A DNA stretch of 31,717 nt. Source: a virus. Where the stretch lies: positions 1-31,717 of the IMG/VR virus record IMGVR_UViG_3300037963_002609; one strand, written 5' to 3'. The notes under the pieces are model-generated. The model was not told the origin of the DNA and did no database searches. It worked only from the letters and a program-made list of their open reading frames with translations. Positions 21,250 through 28,871 of this stretch are shown here, in pieces. Within the stretch, counting starts at the first letter, position 1. The number at the start of each line of letters is the position of its first letter. Both the position numbers and the translations under genes were made by a program.

Positions 21250-23617
21250 TACGAAATTCTCCTGTGCAGATTACGACTTGAATAAATTTAGCAAGATTGC
21301 CTTGAATATTATCATCTTGTGTGATGAAATCTATTGCTCTCTTACTCTCTTCATCATTTGATGGACGACCCAAGAATTTTAAAAATACATTGTTTACATT
21401 GTTTCGATATAAAATATTGGGCATAGTCTTACCCATCTTTTTATTATGTTCAACTAACGCTTTGGCTTCTTCTTCTGCCAGTAAAATAATTTTATCATTG
21501 TTCATTAGAAATAATGCTTGAGTAGATACTGTCGTAACACTTCTTTCAGCATTAAGCAAACTATTATCTGGTCTATCAAATATGTCCAGTACCTCAATCT
21601 TATTATCTCTAAGAGATGGAATATAAATTGATCTAGCTTTTGTCTCAGCAATATACTTTTTTAGTTCTTTGCCGGAATTTTTTATATCTGTCTGAAAATC
21701 ACTTATGTTCTTGTGCGATCCGTCTAGCTTACCTGATACAAATAATAATGAATCCCTAATTTGTTCAGCCTCTAACCTTTTCTCATTCATTCTCCAGAAA
21801 TAAACATTATCAGGATCAATCTCATAATTATGTTTATCAAACTTACTACTACGTTTATAAGCATTACTCATCACAATAGTTTTAATAAGTCTTTTATTTG
21901 ATAGCCTACCAGCAACAAACTTAGTAGATAAATAGTTCATCAGTTTAAGATTCGTAGGTTCTCCACCAAGTATACCAAAATTATCAAAACTATCTAGTAT
22001 ACCTTTACCAAACAAATGTCTCCATACTCTATTTACATGAACCCTATAAGTTAATGGATTAGTTTTATGTGTGATCCATTCTGCCAACTCATATCGTCCA
22101 CTGGCATTATCAAAGTTAAGATTAGGTCTATCACTAAATATCTCCGGTAATCTTCTTGGTACTTCATCACCCAGATTATTAACCTCACCCCTAATTGCAA
22201 GTTTAACTTCTGTCATCTTTTCTTTATCTTTGACAGACATTACAGGCTGTAAATATTCTAAGTATTTTAAATACTCATCAGATAACTCAGCTTTTGCTTC
22301 TTCTAATCTTTTTTGTCTCTTCCCTAATTCTCTGTTTAATTGATCCTCCGTTACTCTTTTGTTCCATGTTTTAATAGATTCTATTTGTGTCTCTAAGTTT
22401 TTAATATCACATAGCAGAAACCATTCCTTTATCTTTTTCTTTTTGTATAAATCCTCTGTCTCTTCTGTTACCAAATATTCATAGTCTCCAAGATAACCAG
22501 TATTATTATTACCTCTATACAGACCATCAAGATTTTCCGTATTATTAAATACTCCAGCAACACCATAATAATCTTGCTGAGAAAATGGATCAAACTTATG
22601 ATCGTGGCATCTTGCACAACTTAAAGTCATACCAAGAAAACCTCTGGTAATAGCATCTATCTGGTCATCATTACGATCTGCCTCAAACTGTCTAGTTTGT
22701 GCCTGTATATTCTTTGTACCTATTGTTAAAAAGCCTGTAGCTATCCTATTGTTGTTATATTCTTCATAACTTTTATGTGGCAGTAGATCACCAGCGATTT
22801 GTTCTGTAATAAATTGATCGTATGGCTTATCTTGATTAAAACTATCTATAACATAATCCCTATACCTCCAAGCATAAGGACTAATTAAATTCCTATCTTG
22901 TCCAGATGATTCTGCATACCTTGCCACATCAAGCCAATGTCTTCCCCATTTTTCTCCGAACCCTTCGTCCTGTAATAAACTATCAACTAATTTCTCATAC
23001 TTGTCTTCTGAAGTATCATTTATATAGCCTTTTATTTGCTCGATACTCGGTGGTAGGCCAATAAGATCGAAATAAAGCCTACGCATAATAGTATAATCAT
23101 TTGCTGCCTCTACTGGTTTTAGTTTGTGTTTTTCTATTTCTAAATTTAATATGGCATCTATCTCTGTACCATCATCATATTTAGCTACAGGAGGTCTAGT
23201 AACCTTTTTAAATGCCCAGAAATTTCTAGCCTGTCTTAATTCTACAGCCCTATTCTCATGTTTGTACCTTGGGTCAGGCATACCCATTTTAATCCATTGT
23301 CTAAAATTATTAACAACTTCTTCGCTTAGGGGATTATCTGGTGGCATATCTCCAGACTCAATATAGTCTAATAATAAACTCTCATCTATCTTACCGGGAA
23401 CAACTGATGGGCCAGAATCTCCACCATTTAATATACCTTGCCTAGTATCTAAAGACAATCCACCTTTTACATCTTTAGAATTAGAGGAATGACAAGAGTA
23501 ACACTGTGTAGTTAAAACAGGTTTGATATTCTGTTCAAAGAATTTTATACCAGTTTCCTGCCCTACCACAATATTAGAATAAAGAATAAAACTAACGAGA
23601 AGTATTTTTTTTAACAT
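21239..23617 (-). CDS. PSCyt1-PSCyt2-PSD1 cytochrome protein, planctomycete-type
   Basis: A 792-aa exported protein (signal peptide MLKKILLVSFILYSNIVVG). Domains: cytochrome c-like PSCyt1 with heme site CYSCH (residues 39-43) and a possible axial Met in GDMPPDNP (Met91); PSCyt2/DUF1549 at about 150-350, with a second CxxCH (CARCHDHKFDP, 334-338); a Lys/Glu-rich spacer at about 390-460; and PSD1/DUF1553 in the C-terminal third (WITHKTNPLTYRVHVNRVWRHLFG, NAYKRSS, WRMNEKRLEAEQIRDSLL, PDNSLLNAERSVTTVSTQALFLMNN). The complete architecture is one of the expanded families of planctomycetes. The heme-binding site means it needs the host cytochrome maturation system. Codon use is AT-rich as in neighbours. 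SD AAGGG good. Confidence 0.93.
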   Translation of the reverse strand: MLKKILLVSFILYSNIVVGQETGIKFFEQNIKPVLTTQCYSCHSSNSKDVKGGLSLDTRQGILNGGDSGPSVVPGKIDESLLLDYIESGDMPPDNPLSEEVVNNFRQWIKMGMPDPRYKHENRAVELRQARNFWAFKKVTRPPVAKYDDGTEIDAILNLEIEKHKLKPVEAANDYTIMRRLYFDLIGLPPSIEQIKGYINDTSEDKYEKLVDSLLQDEGFGEKWGRHWLDVARYAESSGQDRNLISPYAWRYRDYVIDSFNQDKPYDQFITEQIAGDLLPHKSYEEYNNNRIATGFLTIGTKNIQAQTRQFEADRNDDQIDAITRGFLGMTLSCARCHDHKFDPFSQQDYYGVAGVFNNTENLDGLYRGNNNTGYLGDYEYLVTEETEDLYKKKKIKEWFLLCDIKNLETQIESIKTWNKRVTEDQLNRELGKRQKRLEEAKAELSDEYLKYLEYLQPVMSVKDKEKMTEVKLAIRGEVNNLGDEVPRRLPEIFSDRPNLNFDNASGRYELAEWITHKTNPLTYRVHVNRVWRHLFGKGILDSFDNFGILGGEPTNLKLMNYLSTKFVAGRLSNKRLIKTIVMSNAYKRSSKFDKHNYEIDPDNVYFWRMNEKRLEAEQIRDSLLFVSGKLDGSHKNISDFQTDIKNSGKELKKYIAETKARSIYIPSLRDNKIEVLDIFDRPDNSLLNAERSVTTVSTQALFLMNNDKIILLAEEEAKALVEHNKKMGKTMPNILYRNNVNNVFLKFLGRPSNDEESKRAIDFITQDDNIQGNLAKFIQVVICTGEFRNVK

Positions 23618-23723
23618 TTTTACTGCCCTTCACCCATTTAGGAGTGTATGGACAATTAATACACCGGGAGCCACAACATATTTTTCTTGACAATAAATAC
23701 TCTCTAGTTAATGGCTTTGTCAT
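23592..23723 (-). CDS. DUF5522-like Cys-rich 43-aa protein
   Basis: MTKPLTREYLLSRKICCGSRCINCPYTPKW...: the block CCG-x2-C-x2-CPY with the preceding LTREYLLSR is the signature of a small Cys-rich family common in bacteria (I recall it as DUF5522) that probably binds a metal. The start lies inside the end of the 62-aa gene (20-nt overlap) and the end overlaps the start of the PSD1 gene by 26 nt. It has no SD of its own. Not part of the standard PSD1 cassette, but translationally tied to it. Confidence 0.7.
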   Translation of the reverse strand: MTKPLTREYLLSRKICCGSRCINCPYTPKWVKGSKNVKKNTSR

Positions 23724-23892
23724 TTAGTTTTATAATCGTCCAGTATTTAGACCCACAGTTATTATCCACCCACTCTTCTGCCATATATTTTTCTTCAAAA
23801 GGGCCGAATATTCTATCGTCCCTTTCACCAATATTAAACTTACTTAATTCTACGGCAAATCTAGCCAACTCATTAGTCACTACAATATACAA
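23704..23892 (-). CDS. Hypothetical 62-aa protein (TTG start)
   Basis: Begins (M)YIVVTNELARFAVELSKFNIGERDDRIFGPFEEKYMAEEWVDNNCGSKYWTIIKL. The pattern FGPFEEKYMAEEWVDNN...W is that of small phage proteins with a SPOR-like or alpha/beta fold. TTG at 23892 is supported by GGAGGG 8 nt upstream. No function known. Confidence 0.6.
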   Translation of the reverse strand: MYIVVTNELARFAVELSKFNIGERDDRIFGPFEEKYMAEEWVDNNCGSKYWTIIKLNDKAIN

Positions 23893-23895
23893 AAA

Positions 23896-24138
23896 TTATC
23901 CCTCCAATAAATCATCGTCAATCTCAATCTCAAAGTTATTTTGGCTATCTTCCACATCAATGCCACTCAATATACTACCATTGATAGCACTAAGACTTAC
24001 TTTATTTTCTGGTCTTTTATATGGTACTGATGGAGGAAGTTCTGTAATTATAGACATAATTATACTACCTGTCCCAACAAAAAACAATGTCCCAATTATA
24101 GTTATCATTACATAACCAAGTGTATTAGTATCGCTCAA
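23896..24138 (-). CDS. Hypothetical 80-aa membrane protein
   Basis: One hydrophobic segment near the N-terminus (LGYVMITIIGTLFFVGTGSIIMSII), then a soluble acidic tail (DVEDSQNNFEIEIDDDLLEG). The start is TTG at 24138 with GGAG 9 nt upstream; a GTG at 24153 is in frame but has no SD. No family recognised. Confidence 0.55.
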   Translation of the reverse strand: MSDTNTLGYVMITIIGTLFFVGTGSIIMSIITELPPSVPYKRPENKVSLSAINGSILSGIDVEDSQNNFEIEIDDDLLEG

Positions 24139-24313
24139 GATATTCTGCTCCACTTTTAATTAATTTGTCAACATATTCAATATATTTTTCTGCTTCTTCT
24201 CTTGTGCTAAATGCAACTTTCTTTTTCTTAGTAAGTTTACAGGGCAAATACAAAGCATTATTACCTTTATAAATTACATATTTATCTTGATCTTCCTGTC
24301 TTATATTATACAT
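24125..24313 (-). CDS. Hypothetical 62-aa protein
   Basis: MYNIRQEDQDKYVIYKGNNALYLPCKLTKKKKVAFSTREEAEKYIEYVDKLIKSG: a three-stranded sheet with a terminal helix containing the EEAEKYI motif, similar to the 23704-23892 protein (EEKYMAEEWV) and probably of the same small fold. SD AGGAG good. Function unknown. Confidence 0.65.
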   Translation of the reverse strand: MYNIRQEDQDKYVIYKGNNALYLPCKLTKKKKVAFSTREEAEKYIEYVDKLIKSGAEYLERY

Positions 24314-24315
24314 TT

Positions 24316-24711
24316 TTACACTCCTGTAGGTGCTACAGTATCACAATTATGTGTGAACACTATTCCCTTGTTTTCTGGTGCTGGGAATGGTTCTTCAAAT
24401 TTATATATCTGAGAAACCACCCAACCATATTTATCTTTATCCTCATTCCACCCAAAGTCACTATCTTCATCTACCTTATGTCTATTATAATCAGATTTCC
24501 ATTCTTGCATACTGTTGTATTTAAAACTATGGCTAAATGTTATTGTACCAATAATTCTAGCTTTAAACTTGCCAAATCTACCGGGAGTTTCTATTAAGGC
24601 TAATTCTTCTCCCTCGTATTTTTGTGGTAGAGGATATGTTCTTGTTTCAACACATTTGTCCAAGTCTAATAATAACTCAGCAAAAGGTGCTTGTATATTT
24701 ATACCTATCAT
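24316..24711 (-). CDS. ASCH/PUA-like domain protein
   Basis: A 131-aa protein that begins MIGINIQAPFAELLLDLDKCVETRTYPLP, which is the ASCH-domain start (x-x-P-W/F-A-x-x-I/L-x-G/D-x-K-x-x-E-x-R), with the second half ARIIGTITFSHSFKYNS and a third block YGWVVSQIYKFEEPFPAP that closes the barrel. ASCH proteins are predicted RNA-binding or modified-base related; some cleave N4-acetylcytidine. In phages their role is uncertain. The call rests on pattern only. Confidence 0.6.
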   Translation of the reverse strand: MIGINIQAPFAELLLDLDKCVETRTYPLPQKYEGEELALIETPGRFGKFKARIIGTITFSHSFKYNSMQEWKSDYNRHKVDEDSDFGWNEDKDKYGWVVSQIYKFEEPFPAPENKGIVFTHNCDTVAPTGV

Positions 24712-25190
24712 TTAGTTCTGAACCCTATTGATAAACGATAACAATTTGACCAAACTCCATGCCAACTAGGTGCTAAAAAGTATCTTATGTTTAATCCTTT
24801 AACATCTTTATCAACAATTACTTTCCCGTCTTTATAAAACAACATACCACTATCGCCTGTTTCACTCCAACTAGCATACATTCTTGCACCGGGAAAATCG
24901 CCATTTGTATGCCAACTCATTCCTCCACTGGGAGGATAACCCATACAATTACTGTAGATTACATGATCTCCGGTGACAGAATCGAATACTTTTCTCTTAA
25001 TTTTTTCATCTACTGGAATATAAAGAGCATTTTCTGCCACATCAATATTAATATCAGGATTAGATGGTGGATCGGTCAGAGATAGTTTCCAATTACCTCT
25101 TTCACTAATATCTTTACCCTTAATCCATTCTATAGGGTCTATGTCTGTTAGATCAACATTAAAAATCTTCATTTTTGAATAGATACTCAT
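24708..25190 (-). CDS. 2OG-Fe(II) oxygenase-like protein
   Basis: A 160-aa protein. MSWHTNGDFPGARMYASWS places His94 with Asn96 in the HxD/E site (Asn instead of Asp, as in some phage members), SWHGVWSN supplies the distal His144, and YRLSIGFR supplies Arg152, the 2-oxoglutarate-binding Arg. It is a double-stranded beta-helix by pattern (FYKDGKVIVDKDVKGLNIRYFLA). Substrate unknown; phage members are suggested to hydroxylate proteins or nucleic acids. Met1 or Met7 (25172) could be the start; neither has a clear SD. Confidence 0.65.
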   Translation of the reverse strand: MSIYSKMKIFNVDLTDIDPIEWIKGKDISERGNWKLSLTDPPSNPDINIDVAENALYIPVDEKIKRKVFDSVTGDHVIYSNCMGYPPSGGMSWHTNGDFPGARMYASWSETGDSGMLFYKDGKVIVDKDVKGLNIRYFLAPSWHGVWSNCYRLSIGFRTK

Positions 25191-25362
25191 TAAGAGTGTT
25201 TTTAAGAATAGTCAAATCCATTATACTCATAGGATGCAAACTGTCAACATATCCCCATTTAATCTCATCATTTTCTGACTTATATGACCTGTATATCTGT
25301 ACAGATTTTATCTTTGGATTTATTTCACCATCGACTATTTTGAATCTTATTTTTTCGTCCAT
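25159..25362 (-). CDS. Hypothetical 67-aa protein
   Basis: MDEKIRFKIVDGEINPKIKSVQIYRSYKSENDEIKWGYVDSLHPMSIMDLTILKNTLNEYL: beta-rich, with a helical end. The end overlaps the start of the oxygenase-like gene. Unrecognised, SD absent. Confidence 0.55.
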   Translation of the reverse strand: MDEKIRFKIVDGEINPKIKSVQIYRSYKSENDEIKWGYVDSLHPMSIMDLTILKNTLNEYLFKNEDF

Positions 25363-25409
25363 TATTAGTAACCTTATTTGTTTGGATTACTAACAATACA
25401 CCACAACTA

Positions 25410-25508
25410 CTACTTATTTATCTTATTCCATTCCGCATAACAAGCTATAAAAAACCATGCAGTAGCTATAATAGCACTAATATGTAGGATTCTACCGAAT
25501 ATCTCCAT
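25410..25508 (-). CDS. 32-aa single-span membrane peptide
   Basis: MEIFGRILHISAIIATAWFFIACYAEWNKINK: one hydrophobic helix (residues 6-24), then a polar end. Weak SD (AAAG). Kept because of its position directly after the 61-aa gene and its resemblance to the other tiny membrane peptides here. Confidence 0.4.
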   Translation of the reverse strand: MEIFGRILHISAIIATAWFFIACYAEWNKINK

Positions 25509-25532
25509 TATTTAACTTTCATTTGTGGGTAA

Positions 25533-25718
25533 TTAGCCCCGATTACTATATTCATTTGTATAATCTGTGGGAATGAAACCCCTTAATGCTATTTTTATGA
25601 TTTGTAGATTCTGCATATCTTCGGCATTTGTATCAATAAAAGAACGATTAAAGTGGTGGTCTAATACCTTATACAATACCCTGATTTCACTATCGGTGAG
25701 AAGTACGTTTTTATACAT
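25533..25718 (-). CDS. Hypothetical 61-aa protein
   Basis: MYKNVLLTDSEIRVLYKVLDHHFNRSFIDTNAEDMQNLQIIKIALRGFIP: mostly helical, with a charged middle. The SD AGGGGA is good and the gene follows a perfect promoter at 25762-25790. No family recognised. Confidence 0.65.
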   Translation of the reverse strand: MYKNVLLTDSEIRVLYKVLDHHFNRSFIDTNAEDMQNLQIIKIALRGFIPTDYTNEYSNRG

Positions 25719-25761
25719 TTTTCCCCTATAAAATTAACTTTTTAACAATATCCACCATAAC

Positions 25762-25790
25762 AGTATAACAGATAGGAACAGACCTGTCAA
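25762..25790 (-). promoter_or_regulatory. Promoter without CGATA (25718 unit)
   Basis: -35 TTGACA (25785-25790), -10 TATACT (25762-25767), 17-bp spacer without the CGATA element; its start site is about 45 nt before the ATG. Confidence 0.7.
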
Positions 25791-26024
25791 TAGTATCGAC
25801 TATTACCATTATCTTTCTTTAACCAATCCTAGAAATACCTAATTTTCCACCAGCGGCATACGCAATAAGTAAAAAATAAAATCAAATAGACTAAAATAGA
25901 TCATATATGGTCAAAAAGGGGCATAAAAACAGTGATGCAGGAAATAGAAAGGTAGATATGAGAGATTAATTATATAAAACTATATAAAACTTTATAAATA
26001 CCTACCAGTTCTATTCTATTAGTA

Positions 26025-26272
26025 GGGGTGAGGTGAATTAATTTATTAATAATGTAATAAAAAACATTTAATCACCCCATATTGTATCTTGAGGCAAAAT
26101 CTCCTAATTGATTCAATAGAACCAAGAAAGTTTAATTGCCTCATATTATATTGTGTGGGACAAGAAAATATAATTATATTATTTAATATAAAATATTCTA
26201 ATTGCCCCGATTATGTTGCAGGGATGAGAGGCAGTAATTATAGAAATATCTATAAAACATTTTAATCACCCC
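26025..26272 (-). repeat. Hairpin array 2: four units
   Basis: Four units of 52-54 nt at 26221-26272, 26157-26208, 26090-26143 and 26025-26078, with spacers of 12, 13 and 11 nt (period 63-67). On the minus strand the 5' arms read GGGGTGATTAAA, GGGGCAATTAGA, GAGGCAATTAAA and GGGGTGATTAAA, and the 3' arms are the complements (one A-C mismatch in two units). Same family as array 1. The first unit overlaps the stop codon (TGA within GGGGTGA) of the 63-aa gene. From 25800 to 26024 I see no gene, only AT-rich sequence with a TATATAAAAC direct repeat near 25975-25990. Confidence 0.85.
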
Positions 26273-26457
26273 ATATTATCTAATGGAAGCGATAGTTGCT
26301 TGTGTTCTGGTATAAATTCATCTATAGGTTCTTTTATTTGTATATTTAATAAATATTTCCCATGACCTTTTTCCTGTATAAATTTCTGTATGTACCTATC
26401 TATTTCTCGGCACATAACTTTACAATCAAGATTTCCGTCAATATTAAAATTAAGCAT
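26266..26457 (-). CDS. Hypothetical 63-aa protein next to array 2
   Basis: MLNFNIDGNLDCKVMCREIDRYIQKFIQEKGHGKYLLNIQIKEPIDEFIPEHKQLSLPLDNMG: an alternating helix/strand pattern with no known family. The last codons and stop lie in the first hairpin of the array. SD is GGGA 3 nt upstream, poor. It is the only gene on the upstream side of array 2. Confidence 0.55.
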   Translation of the reverse strand: MLNFNIDGNLDCKVMCREIDRYIQKFIQEKGHGKYLLNIQIKEPIDEFIPEHKQLSLPLDNMG

Positions 26458-26530
26458 ATCCCACTGACTGAGAACATCTGGAACAACCTGTTTAGTTTAC
26501 ATAATACATATATAATTATTTACAATTTTG

Positions 26531-26580
26531 GCTGACTGACTAACATCGGCGCAAACCTAATACATTAGGTGAAACAGCCA
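26531..26580 (-). repeat. Dispersed hairpin element, copy A
   Basis: On the minus strand it has TTTCACCTAA-loop-TTAGGTTTG (6-bp stem ACCTAA/TTAGGT), then about 20 nt, then GTCAGTCAGCC and AAAAT. It is one of three copies of a roughly 50-nt element with stem changes that keep pairing. It lies in the untranslated region after the 26790-27026 gene. The 330 nt between that gene and the 63-aa gene hold copies A and B and AT-rich sequence otherwise. Confidence 0.7.
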
Positions 26581-26743
26581 GAAAGATTCCACTGATAATA
26601 AAATAATATTTATATGTAGATAATACTTATTCCAAAATTTCATATCCAAAATCCTATATTAGAAAATATGATACCATAGCCCTTAGTACCATGTCCTATT
26701 GATATAATAAGTCGTCAACCTGACTATGCAAGTTACGATTTTC

Positions 26744-26790
26744 GCTGACTACGAGCAACTGGGGCAAACCTAATAGGTTAGGTAATACAC
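26744..26790 (-). repeat. Dispersed hairpin element, copy B
   Basis: Begins directly at the stop of the 26790-27026 gene. Minus-strand order: GTGTATT, stem ACCTAA/TTAGGT with CCTA loop, GTTTGC, then GTAGTCAGCG and AAAATCGTAA. Matches copy A over the stem and over the GTCAGC-AAAAT end. Confidence 0.7.
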
Positions 26791-27026
26791 TATGCTTTAA
26801 TAGTTAATTCTTTCCCATTAACGGCACAGAAATAACTTTGAGTAATTCTAACTTTATCTACATCCCAAAATTCATCATAAGAACGAGTATATACATTTAC
26901 CCTATACTTATTATCGTAGACATTAATAGCTTTACATACCTCAAGATTCTTAGGCTTCTCAACCTGCTCCCATAAAAGTTGACAAACATCCACAGGGAGA
27001 CTCAGATTCTTTTCGTGTCTTGACAT
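26790..27026 (-). CDS. Hypothetical 78-aa basic protein
   Basis: MSRHEKNLSLPVDVCQLLWEQVEKPKNLEVCKAINVYDNKYRVNVYTRSYDEFWDVDKVRITQSYFCAVNGKELTIKA: small alpha+beta protein with a helix and a four-stranded sheet by pattern. SD AAGG is present. No family recognised. It is followed by two copies of the dispersed hairpin element, and preceded by a possible 24-aa membrane peptide. Confidence 0.65.
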   Translation of the reverse strand: MSRHEKNLSLPVDVCQLLWEQVEKPKNLEVCKAINVYDNKYRVNVYTRSYDEFWDVDKVRITQSYFCAVNGKELTIKA

Positions 27027-27044
27027 TTTAAAACCTTAACCTTT

Positions 27045-27119
27045 CTACGTGATGAAATTAAATCATGGGCTGCCATGCCCCCAAAAACTATAAGATATAT
27101 TGTTAATACATATTCCATA
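27045..27119 (-). CDS. Possible 24-aa membrane peptide
   Basis: MEYVLTIYLIVFGGMAAHDFNFIT with AGGA 9 nt before the ATG; one short hydrophobic segment. The only start candidate between 27120 and 27740. Low confidence; size is near the limit of detection. The rest of 27120-27600 has no gene that I can support. Confidence 0.3.
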
Positions 27120-27310
27120 AGACTACATCCTTCCTTGACTACTATCCTGAATTATGTTATATATTATGCAGGTCGGTTATTAATACTAATTCTCTTAGAG
27201 AACAGAATAGATAAATTTATAATAATATATACACCCTACTTTCCGGCATCAGTCAATCAAGAAGAAGACTAATAAAACTAAAATTATCGGCATATTTTAG
27301 AACTTTCTAG

Positions 27311-27338
27311 TTGACAACTTAAAATAATTATTTATAAT
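27311..27338 (+). promoter_or_regulatory. Plus-strand promoter candidate, antisense direction
   Basis: TTGACA (27311-27316) and TATAAT (27333-27338), 16-bp spacer, on the plus strand: the only perfect promoter pointing right. It faces a minus-strand promoter (27383-27410) 45 bp away. No plus-strand gene follows, so it would make an untranslated transcript or be inactive. Confidence 0.4.
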
Positions 27339-27382
27339 AATAGTATAGATCGTAGTTAGCCCCTACCATCGACACTAGTATC

Positions 27383-27410
27383 ATTATACCATATGTATCG
27401 TCCTGTACAA
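27383..27410 (-). promoter_or_regulatory. Promoter with CGATA spacer element (26790 unit)
   Basis: -35 TTGTAC (27405-27410, two mismatches), -10 TATAAT (27383-27388), 16-bp spacer with GACGATA. It would drive 27119-26790 after a leader of about 260 nt. Confidence 0.55.
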
Positions 27411-27615
27411 CGGGTCGAGTATTGTATTTTTGTATACTCCCTTCCTTATAAGACTAATACCCATATACATAATCCGCTGACTTTATTCAATTAATTCAAA
27501 CCCTATACTTTACATAAGACAATCATTATTATAATTAGTAATATTATGTCTTTCTCTCCTGCACCATAGAACCCTATACCATTATATCGGATAGGTGCCT
27601 CCATTACAATTAGAA

Positions 27616-27664
27616 AATATTCGTAAGTCCTTGTCAGTAAACAACTTAGCTAAATTTCGCGGGC
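27616..27664 (-). repeat. Inverted-repeat element, copy 2
   Basis: Minus strand: GCCCGC, 9 nt, CTAAGTTGTT, a 10-nt loop, AAGGACTTACGAATATT. The outer part can pair (TAAGT with ACTTA). The same blocks with the same spacing occur at 31565-31613. A weaker relative is seen near 28788-28836. It lies just after the DUF932 terminator. Confidence 0.6.
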
Positions 27665-27676
27665 ACATTTCGTACC

Positions 27677-27720
27677 ATAAAAGAAGGCAGGCCACTCCCC
27701 ACCACAAGGAATGACCTGCC
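27677..27720 (-). terminator. Rho-independent terminator after DUF932
   Basis: On the minus strand a stem GGCAGG...CCTGCC with an inner TTCC/GGGA pair and a loop of about 8 nt is followed by TTCTTTTAT. It lies 27 nt after the stop of the DUF932 gene. Confidence 0.8.
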
Positions 27721-27746
27721 CGACGCACACCACGAAAGGAGAGCGA

Positions 27747-28694
27747 TTAGAGAGCGTTAGCGTACTCTGTTGCCAGATTCAACGCTCTGTTGTTTGAAGC
27801 ACCGTTCTGTCCGAACCACAGACTTTCCATTCTGTTGTTCTCGTTACGACCCTTCTTGTAATTGAGATACTCGTTGAAGCCGTTATAAGCAGCCCACCAA
27901 GTACCACGAACTCCGGGCATATCCTGCTTAGGCCCATGAATCGTAGCTAGAATATCGTCGATGACATTCTTGGTACGAGTCTTGAGATCCTCGTCATTAG
28001 TCTTATCGACATTCAGCAGCATCTTGACGTATTTGCGAACGTCAGCCTGATTGAAGTCTCGACTAGCTAGGAACCGGAACTGTTCCGCAGTTGCCTCAAA
28101 CTGTGCATTGATATTGTCCATGATGTCGCGGACGTTATCAAGATTGGTTTGGGCACTCTTGGTATGTCGAATACGTAGCAGATTGCTTTCTTTGTGAGAG
28201 TGAGCAAAAGCTAGGGTATTGACACAGACAACACGGATTGGGGTGTAACCTACACGAATAGCGGTTGTGCCATCGTGACTGTTGGAGAGAAGAATAAACT
28301 TCTGCACCTCATCACCCTTGACAATCTCGCTAGGGTCACGGTTGAGTTGAGCCAATGCCCAGACTTTTTGACCGCCACTCAGCGAACCACCTGTGTGTAG
28401 ACTACACTCGCCAGCGTCTACGAATGGCTGAAACCACTCGAAAGCATCTTTGTTCTGAAGTGGTACGTATCTTGGGCCGACCACTCCCAGAATAGTCCCA
28501 TCGGTTTTCCGATAGGTAGCTTTTGCAGGAACATCGTAACCGTCTTTTGTTACGAGATCCTTGACACCGACTTCCCAATCCAAACCAGACTTCTCGATGG
28601 CTTCGCTGATTGTTGGAGCATCTTCCAACTTCTCGCCAAGACCATGCCAAGGCTTCGCCCCGGTGTAAAACATAGATTCAACATTAGCAGGCAT
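27747..28694 (-). CDS. DUF932 (phage/plasmid-like TIGR03299) protein
   Basis: A 315-aa protein with the family start MPANVESMFYTGAKPWHGLGEKL, and blocks GDVV/IKGDEVQKFILLSNSHDGTTAIRVGYTPIRVVCVNTLAFA and TWWAAYNGFNEYLNY. The family occurs widely in plasmids and phages; the biochemical role is unknown. Length normal. The gene is less AT-rich and has more third-position GC than most of the window, which may mean high expression or later acquisition. It has a strong promoter (28733-28760), SD AAAGGA, and a terminator, so it is a one-gene unit. Confidence 0.9.
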   Translation of the reverse strand: MPANVESMFYTGAKPWHGLGEKLEDAPTISEAIEKSGLDWEVGVKDLVTKDGYDVPAKATYRKTDGTILGVVGPRYVPLQNKDAFEWFQPFVDAGECSLHTGGSLSGGQKVWALAQLNRDPSEIVKGDEVQKFILLSNSHDGTTAIRVGYTPIRVVCVNTLAFAHSHKESNLLRIRHTKSAQTNLDNVRDIMDNINAQFEATAEQFRFLASRDFNQADVRKYVKMLLNVDKTNDEDLKTRTKNVIDDILATIHGPKQDMPGVRGTWWAAYNGFNEYLNYKKGRNENNRMESLWFGQNGASNNRALNLATEYANAL

Positions 28695-28732
28695 TTTAGT
28701 TCCTTTCGTTATTGGTTACTTGCTATGCTCTA

Positions 28733-28760
28733 AGTATATCATATATATCGTCGCTGTCAA
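28733..28760 (-). promoter_or_regulatory. Promoter with CGATA spacer element (DUF932)
   Basis: -35 TTGACA (28755-28760), -10 TATACT (28733-28738), 16-bp spacer with GACGATA. Confidence 0.75.
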
Positions 28761-28787
28761 CAATAATCTTTAGGAAAAAATTAAATG

Positions 28788-28866
28788 GTCGTAAGTCGTT
28801 ACCCAGTAAGGGTTTACGCTCACGGAGCCCGCTGGCTTTACCATAATTACCCAAACCTTACGGTTT
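28788..28866 (-). repeat. Structured 3' region after PRTase gene
   Basis: Minus strand: hairpin AAACC-GTAA-GGTTT, then GCGGGCTCC, then GTAAACCC/GGGTAAC hairpin and GACTTACGA. The last block resembles the inverted-repeat elements at 27616 and 31565, but with different inner bases. It may end the PRTase transcript, or be a processing site. No T-run. Confidence 0.45.
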
Positions 28867-28871
28867 AGCTG

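Noticed and set aside
27075-27272. Plus-strand 65-aa ORF in the gene-free region
   Set aside because: No SD, unlikely composition, and partly opposite to a minus-strand peptide; only a perfect plus-strand promoter near it is worth keeping, and it points the same way but starts after the ORF.
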